Source: Pseudomonas putida (lineage in GTDB: Bacteria; Pseudomonadota; Gammaproteobacteria; Pseudomonadales; Pseudomonadaceae). Taken from it: DNA of 64,000 nucleotides. This document shows positions 36,007 through 44,218 of the stretch, piece after piece. The first letter of the stretch is position 1. The number at the start of each line of letters is the position of its first letter. Made by a program: the position numbers and the translations under genes. Location of the stretch: NCBI RefSeq assembly GCF_002741075.1, contig NZ_CP016634.1:636501-700500 (forward strand). Reading direction: 5' to 3'. Under the pieces are notes generated by a model. The model was not told the origin of the DNA, did not search any database, and saw nothing but the letters and a program-made list of their open reading frames with translations.

Positions 36007-36537
36007 ATGTCTGAATTGAAGAAGGCCAAGGTCGTCGTAAAAAATTACGATGTTCAGAATGTTGCTGAAATTGATGCGCTTTACACGCGCGTCAGGGTTG
36101 AGGATGAGCAGGGCAGGACGTTCTACTACAAGCAAGTCGTGGTTCCAAAGTATCTGCGGCGTCATGGTGCGCTCGTCACGGATTCACCACGCACTTGGTA
36201 TTATAAGCATTCCTCCAGGAAGTCGATCATTATCGTGGCAGTCGAGAAGTCTGGTGGTAAGGTCGAGTATGATTTTGACGATCTACGAATTATTGCTAGG
36301 TCGACTTTGTTGAAAGGCATTCTGATGTCTGTGGCGGCCATTCCAATGGGAGTTATCGCCGCGACGGCCACGTTTGGTCTCGGGCTAATTTTGATTCCTA
36401 TGGCGTTTTGGTACAGCTACAGAAACATTTTCAAGCTGCCAGGCCTGTTGAGTCGGAAGAAATTGGTGGGCGAGTTTGCGGCTTATGGAGTCACTGTGAA
36501 TCGCCCCTGGTTTCGTAGACACCTCCAAGCCTCATAA
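36007..36537 (+). CDS. Two-helix membrane cargo protein with IS-altered C-terminus
   Basis: 176 residues as read now. The N-terminal half is charged and beta-rich; two membrane helices lie at about 103-123 and 126-142 (AAIPMGVIAATATFGLGLIL region). The IS3 element begins at 36497 inside codon 164. Removing the element and one copy of the CTG duplication gives GVTV-R-stop, a 165-residue protein, so the insertion replaces only the last residue by twelve IS-derived ones (NRPWFRRHLQAS). The function may be retained. I do not recognise the family. Confidence 0.7.
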   Translation: MSELKKAKVVVKNYDVQNVAEIDALYTRVRVEDEQGRTFYYKQVVVPKYLRRHGALVTDSPRTWYYKHSSRKSIIIVAVEKSGGKVEYDFDDLRIIARSTLLKGILMSVAAIPMGVIAATATFGLGLILIPMAFWYSYRNIFKLPGLLSRKKLVGEFAAYGVTVNRPWFRRHLQAS

Positions 36538-36559
36538 TGAGGCCCAAATAGGAGGTGCC

Positions 36560-36838
36560 ATGAGTCGTCAGCGTTACCCCGAAGAATTCAAGATCGAAGC
36601 GGTCAAGCAAGTGACCGAGAAAGGCAAACCTGTCGCCGATGTCGCCCAGCGCCTGGGCATGTCCGTGCACAGTCTTTACGCCTGGATCAAGGTCTACAGC
36701 AAGCCCCAAGAGCAGCGTCAGCAAGACGACGATCAGCAGGCCGAACTGCGCAAGCTACGCGCTGAACTCAAGCGCGTGACGGAAGAGCGAGACATCTTAA
36801 AAAAGGCCGCCGCGTACTTTGCCAAGGAGTGCGGCTGA
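36560..36838 (+). CDS. IS3-family transposase OrfA
   Basis: 92 residues: an HTH domain (FKIEAVKQVTEKGKPVADVAQRL type pattern, about 8-45) followed by a leucine-zipper-like segment (about 55-85). A slippery A AAA AAG lies at 36799-36805 (codons TTA AAA AAG), where a -1 shift joins OrfA to OrfB, as is standard for the family. SD AGGAGG lies before the start. Confidence 0.92.
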   Translation: MSRQRYPEEFKIEAVKQVTEKGKPVADVAQRLGMSVHSLYAWIKVYSKPQEQRQQDDDQQAELRKLRAELKRVTEERDILKKAAAYFAKECG

Positions 36839-37710
36839 AGTACGCCTTCATCAAGAAGCACTCGACTGATTACCCGGTGCGGCGCCTTTGCCAAACCCTC
36901 AAGGTGCACCCCAGCGGCTATTACGCCTGGCTGGCCGAGCCTCAATCTGCCCGAGCAAAAGAAGATCAACGTCTGCTTGGCTTGATCAAACACGCTTGGC
37001 TGGAAAGCGGAGGTGTATACGGCTACCGCAAAATTCACGATGACCTGCGTGAGCTGGGAGAGGAATGCGGCCGAAATCGAGTCAGGCGCTTGATGCAGGC
37101 GGAGGGGCTGCGTTCTCAAACGGGCTATCGGCGGCGTCCAGGGTTCTATGGTGGAAAACCAACAGTGGCCTCGCCCAACCACCTCGCGCGGCAGTTCAAG
37201 GTAAGTGAGCCGAACAAGGTCTGGGTGACAGATATCACTTACATCCGCACCTATGAAGGGTGGCTCTACCTCGCGGTAGTGCTGGATCTGTTCTCACGCC
37301 AAGTAATTGGTTGGTCAATGAAGCCAAGGATGTGCAGCGACCTGGCTATCGACGCGATGTTGATGGCTGTTTGGCGACGCAAGCCTCAGCAGCAAGTTAT
37401 GATTCACTCAGATCAAGGCAGTCAGTTCAGTAGCTCGGATTGGAAAAGCTTTTTGAAGGCCAACAATGTAATCAGCAGCATGAGCCGGCGGGGAAACTGC
37501 CACGACAATGCTGTAGCCGAGAGCTTTTTCCAGCTTTTGAAGCGAGAGCGAATCCGACGAAAGATCTACACAACCCGTGAAGAAGCCCGAAGTGATATTT
37601 TCGATTACATCGAGATGTTCTATAACCCTAAACGCCGACACAGCAGTGCTATGCAGCTGTCTCCAGTAGAGTATGAGAAACGCTATTTCCTGAGCTTGGA
37701 GAGTGTCTAG
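36829..37710 (+). CDS. IS3-family transposase OrfB, rve integrase domain
   Basis: 293 residues in the -1 frame relative to OrfA, open from a GTG at 36829 but normally made as the OrfAB fusion. HTH_21 region (about 25-90), then the DDE integrase core with VWVTDITYI (first Asp), HSDQGSQF (second Asp) and the final Glu in NAVAESFFQLLKRE. All catalytic residues are present and the frame is intact, so it should be functional. Confidence 0.93.
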   Translation: MRLKYAFIKKHSTDYPVRRLCQTLKVHPSGYYAWLAEPQSARAKEDQRLLGLIKHAWLESGGVYGYRKIHDDLRELGEECGRNRVRRLMQAEGLRSQTGYRRRPGFYGGKPTVASPNHLARQFKVSEPNKVWVTDITYIRTYEGWLYLAVVLDLFSRQVIGWSMKPRMCSDLAIDAMLMAVWRRKPQQQVMIHSDQGSQFSSSDWKSFLKANNVISSMSRRGNCHDNAVAESFFQLLKRERIRRKIYTTREEARSDIFDYIEMFYNPKRRHSSAMQLSPVEYEKRYFLSLESV

Positions 37711-37962
37711 AAAACCAGGGGCGATTCACTGTTAGGTAGAGGAAGTGTCGAGGGACTGGGCCCTACCCAGTCTGCTCATGCGTAATAATCACTTCATGGG
37801 CTTCTGATCGGAGGCGTCACTCGGTCACAATGAAAGCTGATTAGCCCAAGCTTGGGTGATGAATCTCATGGGCCCAAACGTTAAGATAATCAGGTTGGCC
37901 CCCTATGGCTTCGCACCTTGAGTGGTCGCGAGGCAGCCCGCGTGATTGGAGCGTTTTACCGA

Positions 37963-40108
37963 ATGGACATGTCAGCCATCAAGGCACGCCTGCATAGAAC
38001 CTATGCACTCACTGTCATGCGGATCTTTCAAGCTAAGACAAAATTCGGGTTCTGGCGGTCGCGTCACGGCATGAAATTGATTGCCATCCCCGTCCTCGGT
38101 GGAGTGGCTGTGAGCATCCTGGTGATTCCCTTCTTACAGTCTTTAGTAGGTGACTTCTTCAGTAGGCAAGAGAACCTGGGTGCGCTCAGAAGTCTTCTCG
38201 CAGGGATGGGGGCGGCATTGATTGGGGCTGCAGCGATAGCATTCTCCATCATCGTTTTCGCGATGCAGACGAACGTTGAGCGGATGCCCCATGGTCTTTT
38301 CAAGCAGTTCAGTTCTGATCGGCGGTTGCTCTGCTCATTCGTCGGGTCGTTCCTCACCGCCATCGCAATATCCGGCACATCGTTGATCCCGGATGCGGGT
38401 TGGGCGATCCCAGCGATGCTCACCGCTATCTGGGGTATTGCAGCGATCGTGCTCTTTTTTCTTTACGCCTACCGTCGAGCGCTCCAGCTCATCAATCCAA
38501 TGGAGCAGCTCAACATCATGTCGAACACGGTGAGTCGCGATTTGCGGAGATGGAGCCGACTAGCTGATAACGCCACCATCTTCATGAGAAAGGGGGCGGT
38601 TCCTGCGGTCAATGGGGAAGGTGAGGGGTTCCAGTTCAACGAAACGAAAGCGGCCTTTTACCAAGCCAACCCCCAATGGGTCACCGCCGCGCACCAAGCG
38701 ATTCACTACGGAATTTCATATGCGAAGCGCTTCGCAGGCCAAGGCGATTACGAAGTTACCGACTCTGCTTTCCATCACCTAATGCTGATCAATGCCGCTT
38801 ACTGCGCTGCCAAAAATGGCACATTTGTTGGTGGCAACGGTTTTTTTGCCGTGCCTGATGAGAGCGACCACACCATCAATACTTCTCTTGAGCAATTGAG
38901 GCAGACGATGCAAGACGCGCTATCCAGGGGTGATGAGCGACTTGCAGAGAGCACTATCCGCGCGTTTGGTGGGCTTTATGGGGTGTATCTGGGGATCGAC
39001 TATTCCGGGCGCGTGCGCAGAAAGCATCACGCCCTGCTTGCCTCAACATATTTGGCTTCCGCAGTTGAATCTGTCGCAGCTCACGACATGCCTGATCTGA
39101 TGATGCAAGGCATTCGAATAATGGGTAAAGCATCAGCCGTGGCTCTCGAACACATGCCATCCAGCGACATTGGTACTTTAGTGGAGAAAATCGGCACCTT
39201 CTCGCTAGTGGGGGTGGTGAAGGCGAGCCATCAACCTGTCACGCTCACCGGCGTCGAGCAGCTCGCCACCATAACCCTTGATCTTCTAGTCAAGGGCGAC
39301 CGCGATGTAAGCGCGCTTGTCAGTAAGCTGCGTTCTGCAGTGGCGACAGTCTCGAAGAGTTATCTCGGAACTGTGGATGGGGGGCTTGCATCCATTCACA
39401 GCACGACGCTCGGCCCATATTTTTCGGGCACCAGCGTAGCTTCATTTAGGGGTCAGCTTACTGCCCTTGTAAACGAGTTGTTGGCAGCGCCTCAGGAGCA
39501 CGACCAGGCGGCAAGGATCATTGGCAATATCGAGACCTGGGCCCATCAAATCTTCATTACCCATAAGGAGCTCCTCCTAGCAGCTATGCAGAGCCGATCT
39601 CAGTTCACCTTTGATGCTATCGGCTGGGCTATCGACATTTCGGCACTCTTGAGTGCCCTGTCCCAAGCCCCCGCCTGCCCGGAACTGTCCAGTCCTATTT
39701 GTTTGCATCAACGCCTTCTACGCCTCGCTACAAAAGCCGCTGGGGGAGAATGGACGAGAGCTTAAGGCCAGTGACTTTGTAGACTTGATCCACGCCCTGT
39801 ACATCCCTTACGTCTCCTATTTCCGGGCAAATCGATACATGTGTGGCGGGTTGCAGCCGCTGGCCAAAATTTTTGGCACGGAGGTGGTGGCATCACCTGT
39901 CGCGATTATTGATGCATTGGCGGGAACTGGTCATGTAACAAGAGAGAGGGAGGCCGGACGAGGCAGTCAGAGCTGCCGGGGTGATCACGTGCAAAAGGAT
40001 CAGGCGCCCTTGAAAGAGCTAGAAAATGTGCGGGGAGCACCATTTCATCAGTCGTTGCTTGGACAATTTTGTCATGCGCGAGCAGGATGGAGAGAGTTTG
40101 CGTGGTGA
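37963..40108 (+). pseudogene. Large membrane cargo protein, frameshifted at a C5 tract
   Basis: It starts at an ATG at 37963 (MDMSAIKARLHR). Three hydrophobic segments at about residues 37-60, 80-150 and 160-185 have the layout of DUF2254-type membrane proteins, followed by a long soluble helical region. The frame stops at 39765 after about 30 nonsense-like residues. Removing one C from the run of five at 39668-39672 restores an open frame to 40108, giving 714 residues and a plausible tail with a DFVDLIHALYIPYVSYFRANRYM-like pattern read from 39770 onward. A hairpin (GACTGGG/CCCAGTC, 37754-37772) lies upstream. The gene may be broken, phase-variable or misread. No function is assigned. Confidence 0.65.
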
Positions 40109-40293
40109 CTCTCGCTCTCGACGCACGTTCAGATCAATGAGGGTTTGGGACGTTAAAGTGCGGCCAAAATCTCAACAGTTTTGACCCGGGAGATCGGCGA
40201 TCTTGAGAATGAGCTGAACAAATGCATGGCTGCGAAAGCTCAATGACGGAGGGATGTCTGGGGCGTCGAATCGACGGCCCAGACTGACCACAG

Positions 40294-40635
40294 TTAGCCT
40301 TTGTTGACTGGCTTTTCTGGGTACCAGGCGTCCAGCAGTGGGCTGACTTCAATTTTAGTCAGCTCGCTACGGCCCTTCAGCCAGGCTTCAACAGTGGCAC
40401 GCTGCTCCTCGGAAACCGAGCCGCGCTTGGCCAGGCACACCAGGCCGAAATCATCACCACCGACATAGTCCAGGCCATTGGCATCCATGGCTTCTGCAAG
40501 GAAGGCGTCCAAGAAAGCGTCGATCGCTTCGTCGCTCAGGTCTTCCTTGAAGTCCAGGTTGAGCTCGAAGCCCAGTTCCTGGAACTCATCCACGCAGAGC
40601 TTTTTGCGCAGACGACGGGAGCGGTTAGTGGCCAT
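40294..40635 (-). CDS. yggL: Complete YggL (DUF469) copy carried by the island
   Basis: 113 residues, full length, with the family N-terminus MATNRSRRLRKKLCVDEFQ and the acidic middle AFLDAFLAEAMDANGLDYVGG. It differs from the host remnant at several positions (for example LDFKED versus LEFKED, and the C-terminal SPLLDAWYPEKPVNKG versus WYPDKPINTQAS). It lies in opposite orientation to the host gene with its own AGGA ribosome site and its own upstream region, so it should be expressed independently. YggL is a small ribosome-associated protein. The copy most simply supplies the function lost when the island splits yggL. Confidence 0.95.
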   Translation of the reverse strand: MATNRSRRLRKKLCVDEFQELGFELNLDFKEDLSDEAIDAFLDAFLAEAMDANGLDYVGGDDFGLVCLAKRGSVSEEQRATVEAWLKGRSELTKIEVSPLLDAWYPEKPVNKG

Positions 40636-40926
40636 GAAAAAATCCTCGTAAGTAAATGCGGTGCGGAGTTTAACAGCAACGTGAGGAGCTTGCTTGACCA
40701 ACCGGTAAGCTCGCTCAAACTGTCTCTGGCCCACCCCTGCTTGGAGTCATCGCTTCACATCTCAATTTGACAGGTGAGGGCGTCGACCTATGCTCACTGA
40801 GGCTTCTTGATGACGCTAGCGTAGCGTCACTTGCCTGCAATGGCCCACCGTAGGGGGCCAGACAATGTGAATCGACCATAGCCCCGTATGGCGGGGAGTT
40901 CGTTTTCTATTGTCTGGAGACCCTTG

Positions 40927-42093
40927 ATGAGACCAGACATTTCACCTGTTTCACCTTCCTGCATTGATTCCTTATCACCGCAGCTCCCTGTTTGGAGCAG
41001 GCTCAGGCTACCTGATGGTCAGAGGGCGGGGGAGGTAGCTCAGCTCGAAGACGAGTTGGAGCAATATTGTCGGACGCATTTCAAGCAAAGCTGGTCAAGC
41101 CTGAGACAGGCAGCGGCCCAGCGGCAGGTCGAGCGCTTAGCCGGTATCGAACGGCGTGTGCATGCATTTGAAGCCCTGCTTAAGGCGGGGCAGGCGCCTC
41201 ATACGCTCAAGCGGGTATTCAAGCAAATCCTCTCTACGCTTGAGGAGATGGTGGGGGATGGATGTCTGGCCGCTCAATTGCTATTGGGGCAGGTGCATCT
41301 GCGAATCGGTTACTATTTTCATCCCGAGATTGCAGAGTGTTTTGGTCTTTCTGCGCTCCAAGCCGCGATCAACGAAGGATGTACGCATGGCTACTCAGTA
41401 CTGGGTGATTACTACCTCAGCGAGGGACATAGCGAGGCTGCTGTTGAAGCCTATACCGAGGGTGCAGCTCACCATTGCGCGAGGTGCTGTTACCAGTTGG
41501 CCCAGCTTCATACGCATGGTGTGAATCTGCTGGAGCGCAATCCCGTCATTGTGTTTTCGCTCTTCGAGCGAGCCTATACGCAAGGATTTTCTCTCGCCGC
41601 CGTCGGCATGGTGCGTGTTTGGCTGGAGAGCTCGGAGCCTCTGCCGCTTCCCGCGTGTCCTATAGAGATGATGAGGGAGGCGATCGAAAAGGGGTGCGTC
41701 GGCGCGAAGCTTGTCCTGGCTGACCTTCACGCAGGTGCTGCAGGCCGCATGCAATCACTTCGAGAAGCGGTATCGTTGTACCGCTGTGCCGCCATCGAGG
41801 GGGACGTCGACGCGCAAATGGTGCTGGCAGAAATTCTTCAGAATCCGGCGCTTCGCGGCCTGCCGGTTGAACCAGACATAGATGAAGCAATTGAGTGGTA
41901 CAAAAAGGCTATCGAAACCGGTGCCGGGTTGGCACGCATTCTCAAAGATGCCCACGCGGAGTTGGGACGACTGTACATGTGGAGGAAGCGGTACTGTGGT
42001 GCAGCTGCCGTATTTGAGCGCGCGATAAGCTTGGGAGCTACTGACTTGATACCACTTCTGGACGCTTGCAAGCGACTCGCTGAAGAGGCTTAG
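40927..42093 (+). CDS. Sel1-like repeat protein
   Basis: 388 residues starting MRPDISPVSP at 40927, where GGAGA lies seven bases upstream; an earlier in-frame ATG at 40888 has no ribosome site. An N-terminal helical region (about 35-115) is followed by Sel1/TPR-type repeats to the end (GYSVLGDYYLSEG, AKLVLADLHAG, DAQMVLAEIL, DEAIEWYKKAIETG, HAELGRLYMW). No signal peptide or catalytic domain is seen. Such proteins are protein-interaction scaffolds. It is convergent with the recombinase operon and faces the yggL copy. The role in the island is unknown. Confidence 0.8.
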   Translation: MRPDISPVSPSCIDSLSPQLPVWSRLRLPDGQRAGEVAQLEDELEQYCRTHFKQSWSSLRQAAAQRQVERLAGIERRVHAFEALLKAGQAPHTLKRVFKQILSTLEEMVGDGCLAAQLLLGQVHLRIGYYFHPEIAECFGLSALQAAINEGCTHGYSVLGDYYLSEGHSEAAVEAYTEGAAHHCARCCYQLAQLHTHGVNLLERNPVIVFSLFERAYTQGFSLAAVGMVRVWLESSEPLPLPACPIEMMREAIEKGCVGAKLVLADLHAGAAGRMQSLREAVSLYRCAAIEGDVDAQMVLAEILQNPALRGLPVEPDIDEAIEWYKKAIETGAGLARILKDAHAELGRLYMWRKRYCGAAAVFERAISLGATDLIPLLDACKRLAEEA

Positions 42094-42113
42094 GCGCGCT
42101 GCTTGCTGGCATC

Positions 42114-43598
42114 TCACTCTCTGCTTTCGCCGTCGATGTCATCTGGCGGCGTTAGTTCAGCATCGTCCATGGTTGTTTCAACCCTAACCATGGCACTGGT
42201 AACATCTTTGTTCTTGTGGATGATGAGCTCGCGCGCGCTCGCACTGAATTCACGAGGATCAAGGCCATTATCGAGTTCCGTAAGTAACCGAAGCAAGTGT
42301 GACTCAAATTCTTGTTGGAGCATGGCAAGCTGCACAACACTTACGGTCTCGGGAATTTTGTTGATGCGCGCGTAGGCGCTTTTGATGTAGCGACGCAGTG
42401 TTTCGAGATCGCTGTGTGCTGTGTATTGCCTAACTGTTCCTAGGAAAGCTTCATCGCTTAGCAATCGGATTTCGAAATGCTTGTCTGACCTGAACTTGTG
42501 TCGTTCGAAGAGTATTACGAACAGGTTAGTGCAGAATGCGTGCCTGAACATGTGTGCGCAGGTTTGTTCGCTCATGTGGGCTGCCTTGGCCAGCACATTA
42601 ATTTCGTTTGTAATGGTTGTGTCGGCAAGGGGTTTGCCAGTGATTTCAGAGATAAACAATAGGTCGTGGTCAGCTCTGCCGGATTTTGTGAATTTGGCAA
42701 TAATATCACTTCGAAGATATTTAATATGCGTTCGAGCTTCTTGCAGAAGCATTCTGGAAACAGGTATCTTTCTCGTTGCGCGCACACCCTTTTTCAGTGT
42801 AGTGAGAGTGAGCATAGGCTCTTTCATGTAATATGCTTCATTGATCGCCGAAATCGTCAAGTCTGCAAGCTCGCCGCGCCGTGGCCCGATGTACTCCAGA
42901 AAACTCATGTGCAGATGTCTTCTAGATTTTAAGAACTGTGAATTATTTGCAGCATCGACTGCACTTCTCAGTGATTGAATTGATCCGTCGCTGATAGGGT
43001 TTCGAGTGTCTCCTGAATCCCCGCCAATGGAAAAGGAATGGTGGTGTATCGACTCTGTTTTATATATTTGTCCATTTCTGCCAGTGCGGGTTGACCATCT
43101 AAAGGTGACATTGATTATTCCAAGTGGGGCGACAAAATTTGGTTGATTGCTGAGAACCCCTAAAAACTGCAGAAATCTCAAGCACTGCTGCCCTGTTTTA
43201 TTGGTTGTGTCGGAGTTTTTTTGGTGTTGTCTTATGTTGTCTTTGAATCTCTGCATACGAATTTCAGACATGAAGCGAGTGAAGTCAGAGTCATTGAGTT
43301 CAAGAAATGTCTTTTTTATGTTGTAACAAAACCTTATGAGCTGTGATATTTTTCCAGCATACTCTCCAATAGTTCCGCCCTTTCTGCCGTGCCTACTAAG
43401 AAGGCCGCCTCGTCCATTGTTGGTGTCGCGAAGTTTCAGCATGTAAAGGTTGGCTGGCGTGCATGCTGTGCCGTCTGGCCAAGTCATGAAAGGAAGATTT
43501 GAACCATCCTTGGTATATACCTTGTCGGTCACATGATAGTTAAATAGCTTTAAGTTAGGTAGCGTAGTGTAGCGTAATGGCTCTCCTGCGAGCTTCAT
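42114..43598 (-). CDS. Tyrosine recombinase, 494 aa (GMT-type module)
   Basis: 494 residues. The C-terminal catalytic domain shows the recombinase residues in order: Arg in IGPRRGELADL (about 243), Lys near LTTLKKG, HxxR in CAHMFRHAF (about 375), His in YTAHSDLETL and the nucleophile Tyr in LRRYIKSAY (about 420). The N-terminal part is an unusual core-binding region. It is the last gene of the four-gene operon; its start overlaps the stop of the 207-codon gene (ATGA). Size and partner genes resemble one of the two recombinases (GmtY/GmtZ) of Gamma-Mobile-Trio islands; which one is not certain. Confidence 0.88.
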   Translation of the reverse strand: MKLAGEPLRYTTLPNLKLFNYHVTDKVYTKDGSNLPFMTWPDGTACTPANLYMLKLRDTNNGRGGLLSRHGRKGGTIGEYAGKISQLIRFCYNIKKTFLELNDSDFTRFMSEIRMQRFKDNIRQHQKNSDTTNKTGQQCLRFLQFLGVLSNQPNFVAPLGIINVTFRWSTRTGRNGQIYKTESIHHHSFSIGGDSGDTRNPISDGSIQSLRSAVDAANNSQFLKSRRHLHMSFLEYIGPRRGELADLTISAINEAYYMKEPMLTLTTLKKGVRATRKIPVSRMLLQEARTHIKYLRSDIIAKFTKSGRADHDLLFISEITGKPLADTTITNEINVLAKAAHMSEQTCAHMFRHAFCTNLFVILFERHKFRSDKHFEIRLLSDEAFLGTVRQYTAHSDLETLRRYIKSAYARINKIPETVSVVQLAMLQQEFESHLLRLLTELDNGLDPREFSASARELIIHKNKDVTSAMVRVETTMDDAELTPPDDIDGESRE

Positions 43599-44218
43599 GG
43601 CTTTTTATCCGGGTGCAATGTGACGATGGTGGCAGTTCGATCGATTTTGTTAAACGGGAATTCGTTGAGACTAAGACACTTGTAAATTATTTCCTTTGCG
43701 TCACGGGTGCGCTTGGCTCGCAGTTCTTCGTCTGCAATGGAGACCACGCCATCAAGAATCGTAAGGGCCTGCCCCACCGCTTGAAGTATCCTGAAATTCA
43801 TTTCCCTTTGTCTTTCTAAATGCAACTCGGCGATGCTTAGAGATTCCTTTAGACCTATCTTTGTGGTCTTTTGGTCTTGTGCTTTTTGTACGTGAGCATG
43901 TTCAATTGCGTCATGCGCTTGAATGCGAAGCTTGTCAAACGTCTCCCATGTAAAGCCATCGCTTAGTGTCGACATTTTGGCTTTCAAAGTAGTAATGCTG
44001 AGAGGCTTTATGCAATATGTAATGTTGTCATCCTCAAATGTATGATTGAGTGACGCGACGCCTCCCTGGCTCTTTAAGGCATTGCAAATAACAGCGTTAT
44101 CAAAAAAACGTTTTGGGTCGGCTATCGCGCTTTCAAATAGTTTGATAAGAGCGATAATGGAGTCTTCTATTTGTTTCGATTTGTTGGTTTTGCGTCTCAT
44201 CATCTGTGCCTTGATCAC
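43595..44218 (-). CDS. Small helical protein of the recombinase operon (GmtX-like)
   Basis: 207 residues from a GTG at 44218 that overlaps the preceding stop (TAGTG); in-frame ATGs a few codons later are alternatives. It is basic at the N-terminus (MMRRKTNKSKQ), strongly helical with a probable coiled coil around 120-160 (ESLSIAELHLERQREMN), and has no catalytic motif. Its place between two recombinase genes, and its size, match the non-recombinase member of GMT modules. It may be a DNA-binding or recombination-direction factor (inference). Confidence 0.7.
   Translation of the reverse strand: MIKAQMMRRKTNKSKQIEDSIIALIKLFESAIADPKRFFDNAVICNALKSQGGVASLNHTFEDDNITYCIKPLSITTLKAKMSTLSDGFTWETFDKLRIQAHDAIEHAHVQKAQDQKTTKIGLKESLSIAELHLERQREMNFRILQAVGQALTILDGVVSIADEELRAKRTRDAKEIIYKCLSLNEFPFNKIDRTATIVTLHPDKKP

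Larger units (their letters stand above)
36497..37728 (+). mobile_element. IS3-family insertion sequence
   Basis: About 1,232 bases. The ends are imperfect inverted repeats beginning TGAATCGCCCCTGGTTT on the left and on the reverse complement of the right. Flanking CTG at 36494-36496 and 37729-37731 is a 3-bp target duplication. It encodes orfA and orfB with a programmed frameshift site. It sits inside the island, so it arrived after or within it. Confidence 0.93.
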
